From positions 106,342 through 170,341 of the forward strand of contig NZ_JTHP01000005.1 in assembly GCF_000943545.1 (NCBI RefSeq): a DNA stretch of 64,000 nt. Reading direction: 5' to 3'. The translations under genes were made by a program, and so were the position numbers. The stretch comes from Paenibacillus terrae. Its GTDB lineage: Bacteria > Bacillota > Bacilli > Paenibacillales > Paenibacillaceae. Every line of letters starts with the position of its first letter. Position 1 is the first letter of the stretch. Shown here in pieces: positions 25,835 to 37,198 of this stretch. The notes under the pieces are model-generated. The model made no database searches. It saw only the letters and a list, made by a program, of their open reading frames with translations, and was not told where the DNA came from.

Positions 25835-26173
25835 CGCAAAAGAGTGGATGTCTGTATTTCCTGACCATTCACCTAAAATACCGCCGAAGGACAAAATATC
25901 GTACGCAGTAATAACTGTAGATTCTGATTTTGATAACACATACGATTTACAGGAGTACATCATCACGGAAGGGTTATATGCAGTGACAGTTCATTTGGGG
26001 TCTTCTGAAGAAATCGGTCCAACGTGGAATCGCTTGACTAACGACTGATTTCCAGACAGTGGATGGAAGGCAAACCATCAAGACCTAACTATAAGTGGTA
26101 CAAAAATCAATGTGTTCCTCCTGAATTGGAATTGACATTTCTTTGTACGCCTGTAGTAAAAAATCAATTGTAA
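25818..26173 (+). pseudogene. GyrI-like/AraC effector-binding domain protein, broken
   Basis: ITEGLYAVTVHLGSSEEIGP followed by TWNRLTND matches the core of the GyrI-like small-molecule binding fold. A TGA at 26046 replaces the usual Trp (ND-W-FPDSGWKANH). After a further shift near 26085 the typical end appears (PNYKWYKNQCVPPELELTFL, then CTPV) up to TAA at 26171. The N-terminal part of the domain is short. It is inactive debris next to ssrA. Confidence 0.65.
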
Positions 26174-26203
26174 AACTTCTTCATCTCAAATATTAAAACC
26201 ATA

Positions 26204-26242
26204 ATAAAAAGCCACCAACCAGAATTACTGGCTGATGGCTTT
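26204..26242 (-). terminator. Current ssrA terminator
   Basis: On the minus strand AAAGCCATCAGCCAG, a 5-nt loop, and CTGGTTGGTGGCTTT end in TTTTTATT. It lies 16 nt after the tmRNA 3' end. It differs from the terminator behind the displaced copy at 12355, so it was brought in by the island. Confidence 0.75.
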
Positions 26243-26256
26243 CTTGTCTTACTCAA

Positions 26257-26340
26257 ATGGAGGCGAGGGGAGTCGAACCCCTGTCCGAAGATAACGACAC
26301 ATAAGCTTCTACGGGTGTAGTGACAGTTTTGATGTCACCC
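26257..26340 (-). repeat. Intact ssrA 3' end (proximal attachment site)
   Basis: The partner of 12385-12468 (83/84 identical). It forms the functional 3' end of ssrA, so integration rebuilt the gene. Confidence 0.88.
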
Positions 26341-26619
26341 TAGGAACTCCCTGTCACCGGATTCCCTTCGGGTCAGCCTGATTGTCTTCTTCAGCTCACC
26401 GCAGGCGGAGATGAGACAGCGTATTCCACTATTTGTTAGCCCCTATCCCAGTCACATGGACGATGCTGGGTAGAAGCACGCACACAGTTTCTTAGGCTGC
26501 GAAAGCGTAGTTGTTTTGTTGTTTGCCGTTTAATAGGCTTTAGCGTTGATGAAGCGGACGCGTCCCCACTACCCGCTACCCATGCTCGAACTATCCCCGT
26601 CGAATCCATAAACGCCCCC
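26258..26619 (-). ncRNA. ssrA: tmRNA (transfer-messenger RNA)
   Basis: 362 nt. The 5' strand GGGGGCG (26619-26613) pairs with CGCCUCC at the 3' end over 7 bp with one G-U. The conserved GGAUUCGACGGGGAUA follows the 5' end, and the T-arm GGGGUUCGACUCCCC is near the 3' end. CCA is not encoded. The tag frame is at 26492-26527: resume codon GGC, peptide GKQQNNYAFAA, then UAA. It rescues stalled ribosomes with SmpB, whose gene lies upstream in the same direction. Its 3' end is the integration target of the island. Confidence 0.93.
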
Positions 26620-26757
26620 TTATTATAAAAGGGCTCCACGGATAAATCCGGAAATACCGGAGCATAAGCATGCATGATACTATATCGGAAGCTGAATCTT
26701 GAGATTCAACAGTCGAACAAACTCAGAAGTACAAAAACATTAACTTACTACTTTATT

Positions 26758-26780
26758 AGTATAGCATATTACACATCATA
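26758..26780 (-). promoter_or_regulatory. Possible ssrA promoter
   Basis: TATACT (26758-26763 on the minus strand) is a good -10; the -35 is weak. It lies about 140 nt before the mature 5' end, which would imply 5' processing. Confidence 0.3.
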
Positions 26781-26895
26781 ACGAAACGGAATGAAGCCAT
26801 TTAAGCTCTATAAAATAGCACCATTACAGGAACAAGTAGCTTATTTACGTAATTTGTACCATGCCTAATAATTCAAGTAACAACAAAGTAGTTCC

Positions 26896-26930
26896 TAAAA
26901 AAATAGCTCCAGCCTAATCACACGCTGGCT
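26896..26930 (-). terminator. smpB terminator
   Basis: CCAGC (26909-26913) with GCTGG (26924-26928), then AGCTATTTTTTT on the minus strand, 28 nt after the smpB stop. Confidence 0.7.
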
Positions 26931-26957
26931 TCACTTCGTCTGCCGACTTAAGCTACG

Positions 26958-27437
26958 TTATCTCGCAATTTTCTGTTTCTCGCGCAGAGCGCGTTGGATA
27001 TCACGCTGTGCATCACGTTTGGCCGCAGCATCTCGTTTATCGTACTGCTTTTTACCTCTACCCAGTCCAAGCAACAACTTGGCATAGCCATTGCGAACAT
27101 AAATCTTTAACGGCACAATCGTGTAGCCTTCCTGTTTGGATAGACCAATAAGCTTGCGAATCTGCTCTTTGTGCAGCAGCAGCTTACGAGTACGCGTCGG
27201 ATCGGTCGGATTGTTACGATTGCCTTGTTCAAAAGGACTAATATGCATGTTGTGGATGTGAATTTCAGCATTACGAATGGTAGCAAACGCATCACTGATA
27301 TTAGAGCGACCATTACGCAAAGACTTAATTTCCGTTCCCGTTAACACCATGCCCGCCTCGTAGGTATCCTCGATAAAATAGTCATGGGAAGCTTTTTTGT
27401 TCTGGGCGAGCACTTTCCCGTCTGCCTTCTTACCCAT
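26958..27437 (-). CDS. smpB: SsrA-binding protein SmpB
   Basis: 159 residues; binds the tRNA-like part of tmRNA and delivers it to stalled ribosomes. Motifs: [39 protein letters not shown], and [19 protein letters not shown], with the basic C-terminal tail ([20 protein letters not shown]) that enters the mRNA channel. The ATG at 27437 is chosen because AAGGAG is 8 nt upstream; the GTG three codons earlier overlaps that site. It lies between rnr and ssrA, the usual trans-translation neighbourhood. Confidence 0.95.
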   Translation of the reverse strand: MGKKADGKVLAQNKKASHDYFIEDTYEAGMVLTGTEIKSLRNGRSNISDAFATIRNAEIHIHNMHISPFEQGNRNNPTDPTRTRKLLLHKEQIRKLIGLSKQEGYTIVPLKIYVRNGYAKLLLGLGRGKKQYDKRDAAAKRDAQRDIQRALREKQKIAR

Positions 27438-27695
27438 GAATACCACTCCTTGTTCCTAATGTAATCTATTCCGTGAAAAGAAAGCTCCAGCCCGTTCACT
27501 ACATAACTGCAAATGAGCGGCTTAGAACTATATTGTAACAAAATCCAGACGGTAAAAGCAAGAAAGGTCAAGTCTTTAAAACGAAGCGGCCTCCGTCCAA
27601 AACATCAGACAGAAACCGCCGTAATTCTAAGCCAAAGACCAGCTTAATACACTGATTCCAAAGATTCATCTATCTAACAAGCAAGCTACCGCCAC

Positions 27696-30323
27696 TTACT
27701 TCTTCTTTTTACGGACAAACCCAGCGGTGCTATTACCGCCACCACCACTGCCTTTGCTCTTCCGCTTACGACGTGCAGCGCCGTCACCGCTTGGGCTGGC
27801 ATCACTGCCTGGTGTAGCTGCTCCACCGATAAAAATACCGCTGGCTGACGTCTTCTTCTTACGTTTACCCGCACTTGATGCTGGCGAGTTGTAACCGCCC
27901 TTGCCACTGCCAAAACCAAAGCCGCTGGCTGAGCCCGCTCCTGCTCCGTTTCCGCCGCTACGGCCCGTACGACCCGCGGTACTAATACCTCCGCCGCCTA
28001 CGCCTGAACCAGCTTCTTTAGGCTTCACAGCAGCATCACGACCGCCTTTACGCTCTCTGCCAGCCTTGTCCTTGCCGCCCTTACGGTCGCGCCCCTCATG
28101 GGGCTTTCCTTTACCTCGGCCCTCACCGCCACGCGTAAAGCCAGCGCCCGGCTTTGAACCACCCGTGCGCTCACGGCGTTGCTGCTGCTTCATATCGACG
28201 AGTTCAAAATCAATCGTGTAATCTTCCATATTCACGCGCGCGACGCGAACCTTAACCTCATCTCCGATGCGGAACACCTTGGAGGTACGTTCACCGATCA
28301 ACGCCATATGCTGCTCGTCAAAATGATAATAGTCGTCCGTAAGCGCACTCAGGCGTGTCAGACCTTCCACCGTATTGTCCAGCTCAATGAACATACCAAA
28401 GCTGGTTACGCTGCTGATAATCCCCTCGAATTCCTCGCCGACCTTGTCCAGCATGTATTCAGCCTTTTTCATCTGCTCCGTATCACGCTCTGCATCCACA
28501 GCCACACGTTCACGTTCTGAAGATTGCTGCGCAATATCTGGCATCCGTGCAGTCAAATACTCCTGACGCTCGGCTGTTAAAGCCCCACCGTTTTCCAATA
28601 CCTCACGAATGACACGGTGAATCACCAAGTCAGGATAACGTCGAATCGGCGATGTAAAATGAGAATAATACTCCGCAGCCAGTCCAAAATGTCCTGTCGA
28701 CTCCGCATCGTACTTTGCCTGCTTCATCGAACGTAGCATCATGGTGCTAAGCACCGTTTGTTCCTTCGTGCCCTGAATGTCTTCCAGCAACGTTTGCAGC
28801 GCACGCGGATGAATGGAGTTCCCCCGACCTTTGATCTGATGCCCAAAATTGGCCGCAAAAGCCATAAAGTTTTGCAGCTTTTCCGGGTCCGGGTCCTCAT
28901 GAATCCGATACAGGAACGGCACTTTGAGCCAGTGAAAATGCTCGGCTACCGTCTCATTGGCTGCCAGCATGAACTCTTCAATGATCTGCTCGGCAATGGT
29001 GCGCTCTCTTTTAACAATATCCACGGCCTTGCCTTCATCATTCACAATCACTTTTGCTTCATCAAAATCAAAATCAACCGCGCCCCGGCGCATCCGGTTA
29101 GCTCGCAGCTTCAACGCCAGTTCCTTCATCGTGCGGAAGTCTTCCACCAGATCCTTGTACCGTTCCATCAGTTCAGCATCTTCCTCTTCGAGGATTTTGC
29201 GAACGTTGGTGTACGTCATTCGTTCCTTCGTTTTAATGACACTGGTGAAAACATCATGTTTTACGACCTTCATATGCTCATTAAATTCCATCTCACAGGA
29301 CAAAGTCAGCCGATCCACCTGCGGATTCAAGGAACAAATGCCGTTGGAAAGCCGATGCGGAAGCATAGGAATAACACGGTCGACCAAGTACACGCTACAA
29401 CCGCGGTTATACGCCTCCTGATCCAGCTTGGAGCTCTCACGCACATAATACCCTACGTCGGCAATATGAACGCCCAAACGGTAGTTGCCGTTTGGCAGAC
29501 GCTCTACATTAACCGCATCATCCAGATCCTTGGCATCCTCGCCATCAATCGTAACAATCGTTTTATCGCGCAGATCGCGCCGCCCCTGACGCACAATTTC
29601 TTCTTCCGTAATCGCATCGGGAGCCTTTTCCGCTTCCTCTGTCACTTCATCGGGAAAAGCTTCTGGAAGCTGATGCTTACGAATAACCGACAAAATATCG
29701 ACGCCCGGATCATCCTTGTGACCCAGCACCTCCAACACTTCGCCTTCCGCCGCAGCTCGTCCCTCCGGATAGCTCACAATGCGCACAACGACTTTTTGAC
29801 CGTTCACGGCTCCGTTGGAGCTGGCTTTTGGAATAAAAATATCCCGGTTAATGCGCTTATCATCCGGCAAAACAAAACCGTATGCTTCGTGGCTCTGGAA
29901 CACGCCTACCACCTGTAGCACTGCGCGCTTCACGATCCGCACGACTTCGCCTTCCAAACGGCCACCCGAAGGTCCCTTCGACGTTACTCTTACCAGTACC
30001 GTGTCTCCATTCATTGCACTCTTCAAGTCATTAGCATGAATGTACACATCCGGGTGCTCCCGGTCTTCTGGGATCAGAAAAGCAAATCCCTTGGCATGAG
30101 CCTGCAAACGTCCGCGCTGCAAATCCATCCGTTCCGGCACACCATAGCGGTTCGTCCGGGTCAGCAGAATTTTTCCGTCTTCCTCCAGCGCGTTCAAAAG
30201 CTTAAGGAATTCGCGAAAATCCGCCGCGTCGTTAATTTCAAAATGCTGCTCAAGCTCCTGGTAAGTCATAGGTTTGTATGCGGTCTCGCGCATAAAATCA
30301 AGTAATTGTTGCTCTGTTATCAT
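27696..30323 (-). CDS. rnr: Ribonuclease R
   Basis: About 875 residues; a processive 3'-5' exoribonuclease that degrades structured RNA and works with tmRNA. In order: winged helix (1-70), cold-shock domains (about 75-230), the RNB catalytic domain with [12 protein letters not shown], and an S1 domain ([20 protein letters not shown]). A very long tail follows, rich in Gly, Lys and Arg (about 745-875), ending in KKKK. The tail is longer than in Bacillus RNase R. The start is ATG at 30323 with GAGGTGG 8 nt upstream. Confidence 0.93.
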   Translation of the reverse strand: MITEQQLLDFMRETAYKPMTYQELEQHFEINDAADFREFLKLLNALEEDGKILLTRTNRYGVPERMDLQRGRLQAHAKGFAFLIPEDREHPDVYIHANDLKSAMNGDTVLVRVTSKGPSGGRLEGEVVRIVKRAVLQVVGVFQSHEAYGFVLPDDKRINRDIFIPKASSNGAVNGQKVVVRIVSYPEGRAAAEGEVLEVLGHKDDPGVDILSVIRKHQLPEAFPDEVTEEAEKAPDAITEEEIVRQGRRDLRDKTIVTIDGEDAKDLDDAVNVERLPNGNYRLGVHIADVGYYVRESSKLDQEAYNRGCSVYLVDRVIPMLPHRLSNGICSLNPQVDRLTLSCEMEFNEHMKVVKHDVFTSVIKTKERMTYTNVRKILEEEDAELMERYKDLVEDFRTMKELALKLRANRMRRGAVDFDFDEAKVIVNDEGKAVDIVKRERTIAEQIIEEFMLAANETVAEHFHWLKVPFLYRIHEDPDPEKLQNFMAFAANFGHQIKGRGNSIHPRALQTLLEDIQGTKEQTVLSTMMLRSMKQAKYDAESTGHFGLAAEYYSHFTSPIRRYPDLVIHRVIREVLENGGALTAERQEYLTARMPDIAQQSSERERVAVDAERDTEQMKKAEYMLDKVGEEFEGIISSVTSFGMFIELDNTVEGLTRLSALTDDYYHFDEQHMALIGERTSKVFRIGDEVKVRVARVNMEDYTIDFELVDMKQQQRRERTGGSKPGAGFTRGGEGRGKGKPHEGRDRKGGKDKAGRERKGGRDAAVKPKEAGSGVGGGGISTAGRTGRSGGNGAGAGSASGFGFGSGKGGYNSPASSAGKRKKKTSASGIFIGGAATPGSDASPSGDGAARRKRKSKGSGGGGNSTAGFVRKKKK

Positions 30324-30460
30324 AATATCGTCCACCTCGGGTGACCTTTAATTTTCAGTAATAATCCGCATGTTCCTTGTTCCTGATACAAGGCTCTTTA
30401 TATACTCATACCCTAGTATACACGAATTCAATCGACGGCATCCCTGCCTATCTAAAATCC

Positions 30461-30496
30461 AAAAAAAGCCCCCGTTTCCCGTGAAACGAAGGCTTA
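30461..30496 (-). terminator. secG terminator
   Basis: AAGCCTTCGTTTC-ACGG-GAAACGGGGGCTT followed by seven Ts on the minus strand, directly after secG. Confidence 0.75.
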
Positions 30497-30511
30497 AGGT
30501 TATTATTTAGC

Positions 30512-30745
30512 TTATTTTGCAAAAAATGCAACCAAAACGGAAACGATCATAAAGCCCGCACCCAAAACAGCAGTCACGCGCTGTAAAATCAAATCCATAC
30601 CGCGAGCTTTTGTCTTGCCGAACAGATGCTCAGCACCGCCAGAGATGGCACCGGACAAACCTGCACTTTTCCCCTTTTGCAGTAAAACAACCGCAATAAC
30701 AGCAATCGAGAACACAACGAGCAGCACTTTCAAAAAGATTTCCAT
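30512..30745 (-). CDS. secG: Preprotein translocase subunit SecG
   Basis: 77 residues with two TM helices (about 2-22 and 52-75) joined by the conserved loop [20 protein letters not shown]. SecG assists SecYEG-mediated export in the membrane. The ATG at 30745 has AGGAGGTGGG 7 nt before it; the longer upstream frame lacks a site. It lies between eno and rnr with its own terminator, as in many Firmicutes. Confidence 0.93.
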   Translation of the reverse strand: MEIFLKVLLVVFSIAVIAVVLLQKGKSAGLSGAISGGAEHLFGKTKARGMDLILQRVTAVLGAGFMIVSVLVAFFAK

Positions 30746-30960
30746 GAAAAATCCCACCTCCTGAGCTAATACATCCGTTTTGCAAAACAACACAGCCTCT
30801 TTTATGAAAACATGATCATATCATGTTATGAATAGCCGGAAATTAACGCAAAACACTATTTTTATTCTACCACAGCTTCCAGTAGATAACAACCAGCTAT
30901 ACCGAGTCACTTCATTAAGCCTTGCAAAAGAGTAAAACCGACGTCACATGGGCAAAAACA

Positions 30961-31000
30961 AAAAAACAGACCTGCTCACGTTAGCGAACAGATCTGTTTT
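30961..31000 (-). terminator. eno (glycolytic operon) terminator
   Basis: On the minus strand AAAACAGATCTGTTCGC and the matching GAGCAGGTCTGTTTT end in TTTTTTTG, about 85 nt after the eno stop. It closes the cggR-eno operon. Confidence 0.75.
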
Positions 31001-31085
31001 GTAATTACGTAAAAGGCTTCGAGCGCTCAGACTCTGTGTTCTTGAATCACAGCCGCCTGACCACCGTCAGCATCATTGCGTAATA

Positions 31086-32378
<1,293 letters not shown>

Positions 32379-32435
32379 TTAATCTCCTTTGTCGATCATG
32401 ATTTATTGGTCAAGCCTATACTTATTAAATCAAGC

Positions 32436-33980
32436 TTACTTGCGGGATGCAATCATAGATTTTCCTGTCATTTCCGCAGGCTGCGGAAGTTGCATTAAAT
32501 CCAGAAGCGTCGGAGCTACGTCAGCCAGTATTCCATTCTCACGCAAAACGATATTTTCATCAGTCAAAATGAACGGAACCGGGTTAGTTGTGTGAGCTGT
32601 GAACGGACGTCCCTGCTCGTCAATTTCCATATCCGCATTACCATGGTCGGCAATGATGATAACAGTGCCACCTTTGGCTTTAACCGCATCTACAACACGT
32701 CCAACACATTCATCCGTCGTCTCTACCGCCTTGATCGTTGGCTCCAGCATGCCGGAGTGCCCAACCATATCCGGATTGGCAAAGTTCAGGATGATCGCAT
32801 CATGCTTGTCGGCTTCGATCTCCTTAACAGCAGCATCCGCAACCTCGTACGCGCTCATTTCAGGCTGCAAGTCATATGTAGCCACTTTAGGCGAGTTAAT
32901 CAAAACACGAGTTTCGCCAGGCAGTTCTACATCACGACCGCCACTGAAAAAGAAGGTAACGTGCGGATATTTTTCGGTCTCGGCAATACGCAATTGCTTT
33001 TTATTGTTCTGCACCAATACTTCACCGAATGTGTTATCCAGGTTTTTCGGTTCGTAGGCTACGAAGCCTTCAACCGTTTCACTGAACAATGTCAGGCAAA
33101 CAAAGTGCAAATCTTTAGGCAATTTCGGTCCACGATCAAAGCCACGGAAATCCGCATTCGTGAATACCTGAGACAATTGGATCGCACGGTCAGGACGGAA
33201 GTTCAGGAAGATAACAGAATCATTGCTTTCGACCAGCCCCACAGGGCTTCCGTCGGCCTTCACAATAACCGTCGGCTCCACAAATTCGTCGAACACCGAT
33301 TTTTCATACGATTCTTTCAATGCTTCCATTGGATCTGTATATTGAGGACCTTCGCCGTACACGATTGCACGGTAAGATTTCTCTACACGCTCCCAACGCT
33401 TGTCGCGGTCCATGGCATAATAGCGTCCTTGTACAGTCGCGATTTTACCAATACCCACTTCCTGAATTTTGGCGATCAGCTGCTGCATGAAGTCCACGCC
33501 GCTGTCAGACATAACATCGCGTCCATCCATAAATGCATGAATGTATACTTCTGCTAAACCTTCTTTTTTCGCCAGATCCAGCATAGCAAACAGATGGCTA
33601 ATATGGCTATGCACGCCACCATCGGACAAAAGTCCGTACAGGTGAAGCTTCGTGTTGTTCTTTTTGGCATGCTGTACTGCTTTAAGCAAAGTTTCATTCT
33701 GGAAGAACTCGCCTTCGCGAATGGACTTCGAAATGCGGGTCAAACTCTGATATACAATCCGGCCTGCGCCGATGTTCAGGTGACCTACTTCGGAGTTACC
33801 CATTTGCCCTTCCGGCAGACCTACCGCTTCACCAGACGCTGTAAGCGTTGAATGAGGGTATTGTCTTAAGTATTGGTCGTAGTTCGGCTTGTTCGCCTGT
33901 GCAACCGCATTGCCTTCCACAGTTTCGCGAAGTCCGAATCCATCCATAATAATTAAGGCTACCGGTTTTGGTACTGTCAT
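32436..33980 (-). CDS. gpmI: 2,3-bisphosphoglycerate-independent phosphoglycerate mutase
   Basis: 514 residues; interconverts 3- and 2-phosphoglycerate using two Mn2+. It belongs to the alkaline phosphatase fold: first metal site LIIMDGFG, catalytic Ser63 in [13 protein letters not shown], and a later metal site IADHGNAD. The ATG at 33980 starts 1 nt after the tpiA stop, with AGGGGGCG upstream; the longer frame has no site. Confidence 0.96.
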   Translation of the reverse strand: MTVPKPVALIIMDGFGLRETVEGNAVAQANKPNYDQYLRQYPHSTLTASGEAVGLPEGQMGNSEVGHLNIGAGRIVYQSLTRISKSIREGEFFQNETLLKAVQHAKKNNTKLHLYGLLSDGGVHSHISHLFAMLDLAKKEGLAEVYIHAFMDGRDVMSDSGVDFMQQLIAKIQEVGIGKIATVQGRYYAMDRDKRWERVEKSYRAIVYGEGPQYTDPMEALKESYEKSVFDEFVEPTVIVKADGSPVGLVESNDSVIFLNFRPDRAIQLSQVFTNADFRGFDRGPKLPKDLHFVCLTLFSETVEGFVAYEPKNLDNTFGEVLVQNNKKQLRIAETEKYPHVTFFFSGGRDVELPGETRVLINSPKVATYDLQPEMSAYEVADAAVKEIEADKHDAIILNFANPDMVGHSGMLEPTIKAVETTDECVGRVVDAVKAKGGTVIIIADHGNADMEIDEQGRPFTAHTTNPVPFILTDENIVLRENGILADVAPTLLDLMQLPQPAEMTGKSMIASRK

Positions 33981-33981
33981 C

Positions 33982-34746
<765 letters not shown>

Positions 34747-34793
34747 CTAACTATTAGGTGCCCTAAAGCATTTATTATGCGCAGTACGTTTGA

Positions 34794-35975
34794 TTACTTA
34801 TCGTTGAGTGCAACAACACCCGGAAGTGCTTTGCCTTCCATAAATTCCAGGGATGCGCCGCCGCCAGTAGAGATATGATCCATTTTGTCAGCCAAGTGGA
34901 ATTTCTCGGCCGCAGCCGCAGAATCACCGCCACCAATGATGGTGTATGCTTCTGTTGTTGCGCAAGCTTCCGCTACTTCAAGAGTACCGCCAGCGAAAGG
35001 CTCCATTTCAAATACACCCATTGGTCCATTCCAAACAACCAATTTGGAGTTTTTGATAACATCTGCATAGATTTTACGTGTTTTCGGTCCGATATCCACG
35101 CCTTCCCAATCTGCAGGAATACCGTCGATGTCCACAATGTTCGTGTTCGCTGTAGCGCTGAAATCGTCAGAAATAACGATATCTACCGGAAGGTAGAAGT
35201 TTTTGCCGAGCTTCTTCGCTTTTTCGATAAATCCAAGAGCTACGTCCAGTTTGGATTCATCCAGTAGGGATTGACCCACTTCATGACCTTGAGCTTTAAA
35301 AAATGTATAAGCCAAACCGCCGCCAATGATTACGTTATCTGCAATGTTCAGCAGGTTGTCAATCACGTCGATTTTGTCTTTTACTTTGGAACCACCGATA
35401 ATGGCTGTAAAAGGACGATCTGGGTTTGAAAGAGCTTTACCGATTACAGACAATTCTTTCTCCATCAGCAAGCCGGAAACAGCCGGAAGAAGATGCGCGA
35501 TACCTTCTGTGGAAGCATGAGCACGGTGCGCTGCACCAAATGCATCATTCACGAAAATGTCAGCCAGTTCAGCAAATTGCTTTGCCAGTTCAGGATCATT
35601 TTTCTCTTCTCCTGGATAGAAGCGTACATTTTCAAGCAACAGCACATCGCCGTTTTGCAGTTCAGCCACTTTCGCTTTAACAGCCTCACCAACTGCTTCG
35701 TCCACTTTAACAACAGGCTTTTTGAGCAGTTCAGACAAACGCACGCCAGCAGGAGTCAGACGCATGGATTCAACAACCTGACCTTTTGGACGTCCAAAGT
35801 GACTCGCCAAAATAACTTTTGCACCTTTTTCAATCAGGTAGTTAATCGTTGGCAAGGTTTCACGAATACGTTTGTCATCCGTAATTTTACCGTCCTCAAC
35901 CGGAACGTTAAAATCTACACGAACAAACACCCGTTTTCCATTCAGTTCTATATCACGTACGCTCTTTTTGTTCAT
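34794..35975 (-). CDS. pgk: Phosphoglycerate kinase
   Basis: 393 residues; makes ATP from 1,3-bisphosphoglycerate. Signatures: [19 protein letters not shown] near the start, ASHFGRPKG, and the nucleotide loop [12 protein letters not shown] near the end. The ATG at 35975 has GGAGG 8-9 nt upstream; the ATG two codons earlier is too close. It follows gapA after 121 nt containing a 12-bp hairpin. Confidence 0.96.
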   Translation of the reverse strand: MNKKSVRDIELNGKRVFVRVDFNVPVEDGKITDDKRIRETLPTINYLIEKGAKVILASHFGRPKGQVVESMRLTPAGVRLSELLKKPVVKVDEAVGEAVKAKVAELQNGDVLLLENVRFYPGEEKNDPELAKQFAELADIFVNDAFGAAHRAHASTEGIAHLLPAVSGLLMEKELSVIGKALSNPDRPFTAIIGGSKVKDKIDVIDNLLNIADNVIIGGGLAYTFFKAQGHEVGQSLLDESKLDVALGFIEKAKKLGKNFYLPVDIVISDDFSATANTNIVDIDGIPADWEGVDIGPKTRKIYADVIKNSKLVVWNGPMGVFEMEPFAGGTLEVAEACATTEAYTIIGGGDSAAAAEKFHLADKMDHISTGGGASLEFMEGKALPGVVALNDK

Positions 35976-36041
35976 CTCCATATTCCTCCGCACCCTTTTA
36001 ATTTTACGAAACAGGAATTTAAGGCACATTTTGATATATAA

Positions 36042-36071
36042 AGAGCGGAAACAATGACCTGTTTCCGCTCT
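36042..36071 (-). promoter_or_regulatory. Hairpin between gapA and pgk
   Basis: A perfect 12-bp stem (AGAGCGGAAACA/TGTTTCCGCTCT) with a 6-nt loop, followed on the minus strand by TTATATATC rather than a solid U-run. It could be a partial terminator, or a stabiliser that makes gapA mRNA more abundant than the downstream genes. Confidence 0.5.
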
Positions 36072-36096
36072 ATGATGTTGCGCGATAAGACTGTTC

Positions 36097-37107
36097 TTAT
36101 TTAGCCAATTTAGCGAAGTATTCCAACGTACGGATCAATTGTGCAGTGTAGGACATTTCATTGTCATACCAAGCTACAGTTTTCACCAGTTGTTTGTCGC
36201 CAACAGTCAGGACTTTAGTTTGAGTTGCATCAAACAAAGAACCGAAAGTGATACCTTTGATGTCGGAAGAAACGATTTGATCCTCAGTGTAGCCGTAAGT
36301 TTCAGGATCGGAAGCCTCTTTCATCGCAGCGTTGATTTCTTCAACAGTTGTATTTTTCTCCAGAACAGTTACCAGCTCAGTCAGGGAGCCAGTTGCTACT
36401 GGTACACGTTGAGCCGCGCCATCCAGTTTACCTTTCAGTTCAGGAATTACCAGACCGATGGCTTTAGCAGCACCAGTTGTGTTAGGAATGATGTTTTCAG
36501 CTGCAGCGCGAGCACGACGGAAGTCGCCTTTAGCATGCGGAGCATCCAACGTGTTTTGGTCGCCAGTGTAAGCATGAATTGTAGTCATCAGGCCTTCAAC
36601 GATACCAAATTTGTCTTGCAAAGTTTTAGCCATAGGAGCCAGGCAGTTTGTTGTGCAAGAAGCACCGGAGATTACAGTTTCAGTACCGTCCAGAATTTCA
36701 TGGTTTACGTTGTAAACGACAGTTTTCATGTCGCCAGTAGCTGGAGCGGAGATAACGACTTTTTTAGCGCCGCCTTTCAAATGTTTCTCAGCAGCTTCTT
36801 TAGTTGTGAAGAAACCTGTGCATTCCAGAACGATATCTACGCCCAGGTCTCCCCAAGGCAGTTCTTCAGGGTTACGGTTAGCCAAAACTTTAACTTCTTT
36901 ACCGTTAACTTTGAAGAAGCCATCGTGTACTTCTACTTCTCCTTGGAAAGTACCTTGTGTTGTATCATATTTCAACAGATGTGCCAGCATTTTGGAATCT
37001 GTCAAGTCATTGATTGCTACTACTTCAATACCTTCCACGTTTTGAATCCGGCGGAAAGCAAGGCGTCCAATACGTCCGAAACCGTTAATACCAACTTTAA
37101 CTGTCAT
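36097..37107 (-). CDS. gapA: Glyceraldehyde-3-phosphate dehydrogenase, glycolytic, NAD-type
   Basis: 336 residues. NAD-binding [15 protein letters not shown] at the N-terminus, Asp34 in AINDLTD expected for NAD preference, and catalytic Cys151 in [13 protein letters not shown]. It oxidises glyceraldehyde 3-phosphate to 1,3-bisphosphoglycerate. GGGAGG lies 9 nt before the ATG. It is directly downstream of cggR, as in Bacillus, so it should be controlled by glycolytic flux through CggR. Confidence 0.96.
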   Translation of the reverse strand: MTVKVGINGFGRIGRLAFRRIQNVEGIEVVAINDLTDSKMLAHLLKYDTTQGTFQGEVEVHDGFFKVNGKEVKVLANRNPEELPWGDLGVDIVLECTGFFTTKEAAEKHLKGGAKKVVISAPATGDMKTVVYNVNHEILDGTETVISGASCTTNCLAPMAKTLQDKFGIVEGLMTTIHAYTGDQNTLDAPHAKGDFRRARAAAENIIPNTTGAAKAIGLVIPELKGKLDGAAQRVPVATGSLTELVTVLEKNTTVEEINAAMKEASDPETYGYTEDQIVSSDIKGITFGSLFDATQTKVLTVGDKQLVKTVAWYDNEMSYTAQLIRTLEYFAKLAK

Positions 37108-37153
37108 GAGTGAGTTCCTCCCAAAGTTCGTTTAGTTTAGTTTATATATTCAA

Positions 37154-37173
37154 GACAGGCCCGAAAGCCCGTC
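37154..37173 (-). promoter_or_regulatory. Hairpin between cggR and gapA
   Basis: GACGGGC (37173-37167 on the minus strand) pairs with GCCTGTC (37160-37154) around a short loop, followed by an AT-rich leader. The analogous place in B. subtilis carries a processing site and a stabilising hairpin at the gapA mRNA 5' end. Equivalence is inference. Confidence 0.4.
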
Positions 37174-37198
37174 AAGACAACACAATTCATAAATTCGT

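Larger units (their letters stand above)
12385..26340. mobile_element. Genomic island integrated at ssrA (about 13.9 kb)
   Basis: It is bounded by direct repeats of the tmRNA 3' end. Content is accessory: ParA pair, restriction-modification genes, IS4-family element, spike-effector with immunity, and many pseudogenes, generally more AT-rich than the flanking core. ssrA 3' ends are normally targeted by tyrosine recombinases, yet none is present; the only recombinase trace is a serine recombinase stub. The island therefore looks immobile now. Confidence 0.8.

Noticed and set aside
12385..26340. Prophage
   Set aside because: No capsid, terminase, portal, tail or lysis genes; the gpD-like proteins belong to spike-effector modules.
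26436..26675. 79-codon frame on the minus strand
   Set aside because: It lies within the tmRNA gene; the RNA structure explains the sequence.
28758..29918. 386-codon plus-strand frame opposite rnr
   Set aside because: Shadow of the RNase R gene; no ribosome site or domain.
32592..33557. 321-codon plus-strand frame opposite gpmI
   Set aside because: Antisense shadow of a highly expressed glycolytic gene.
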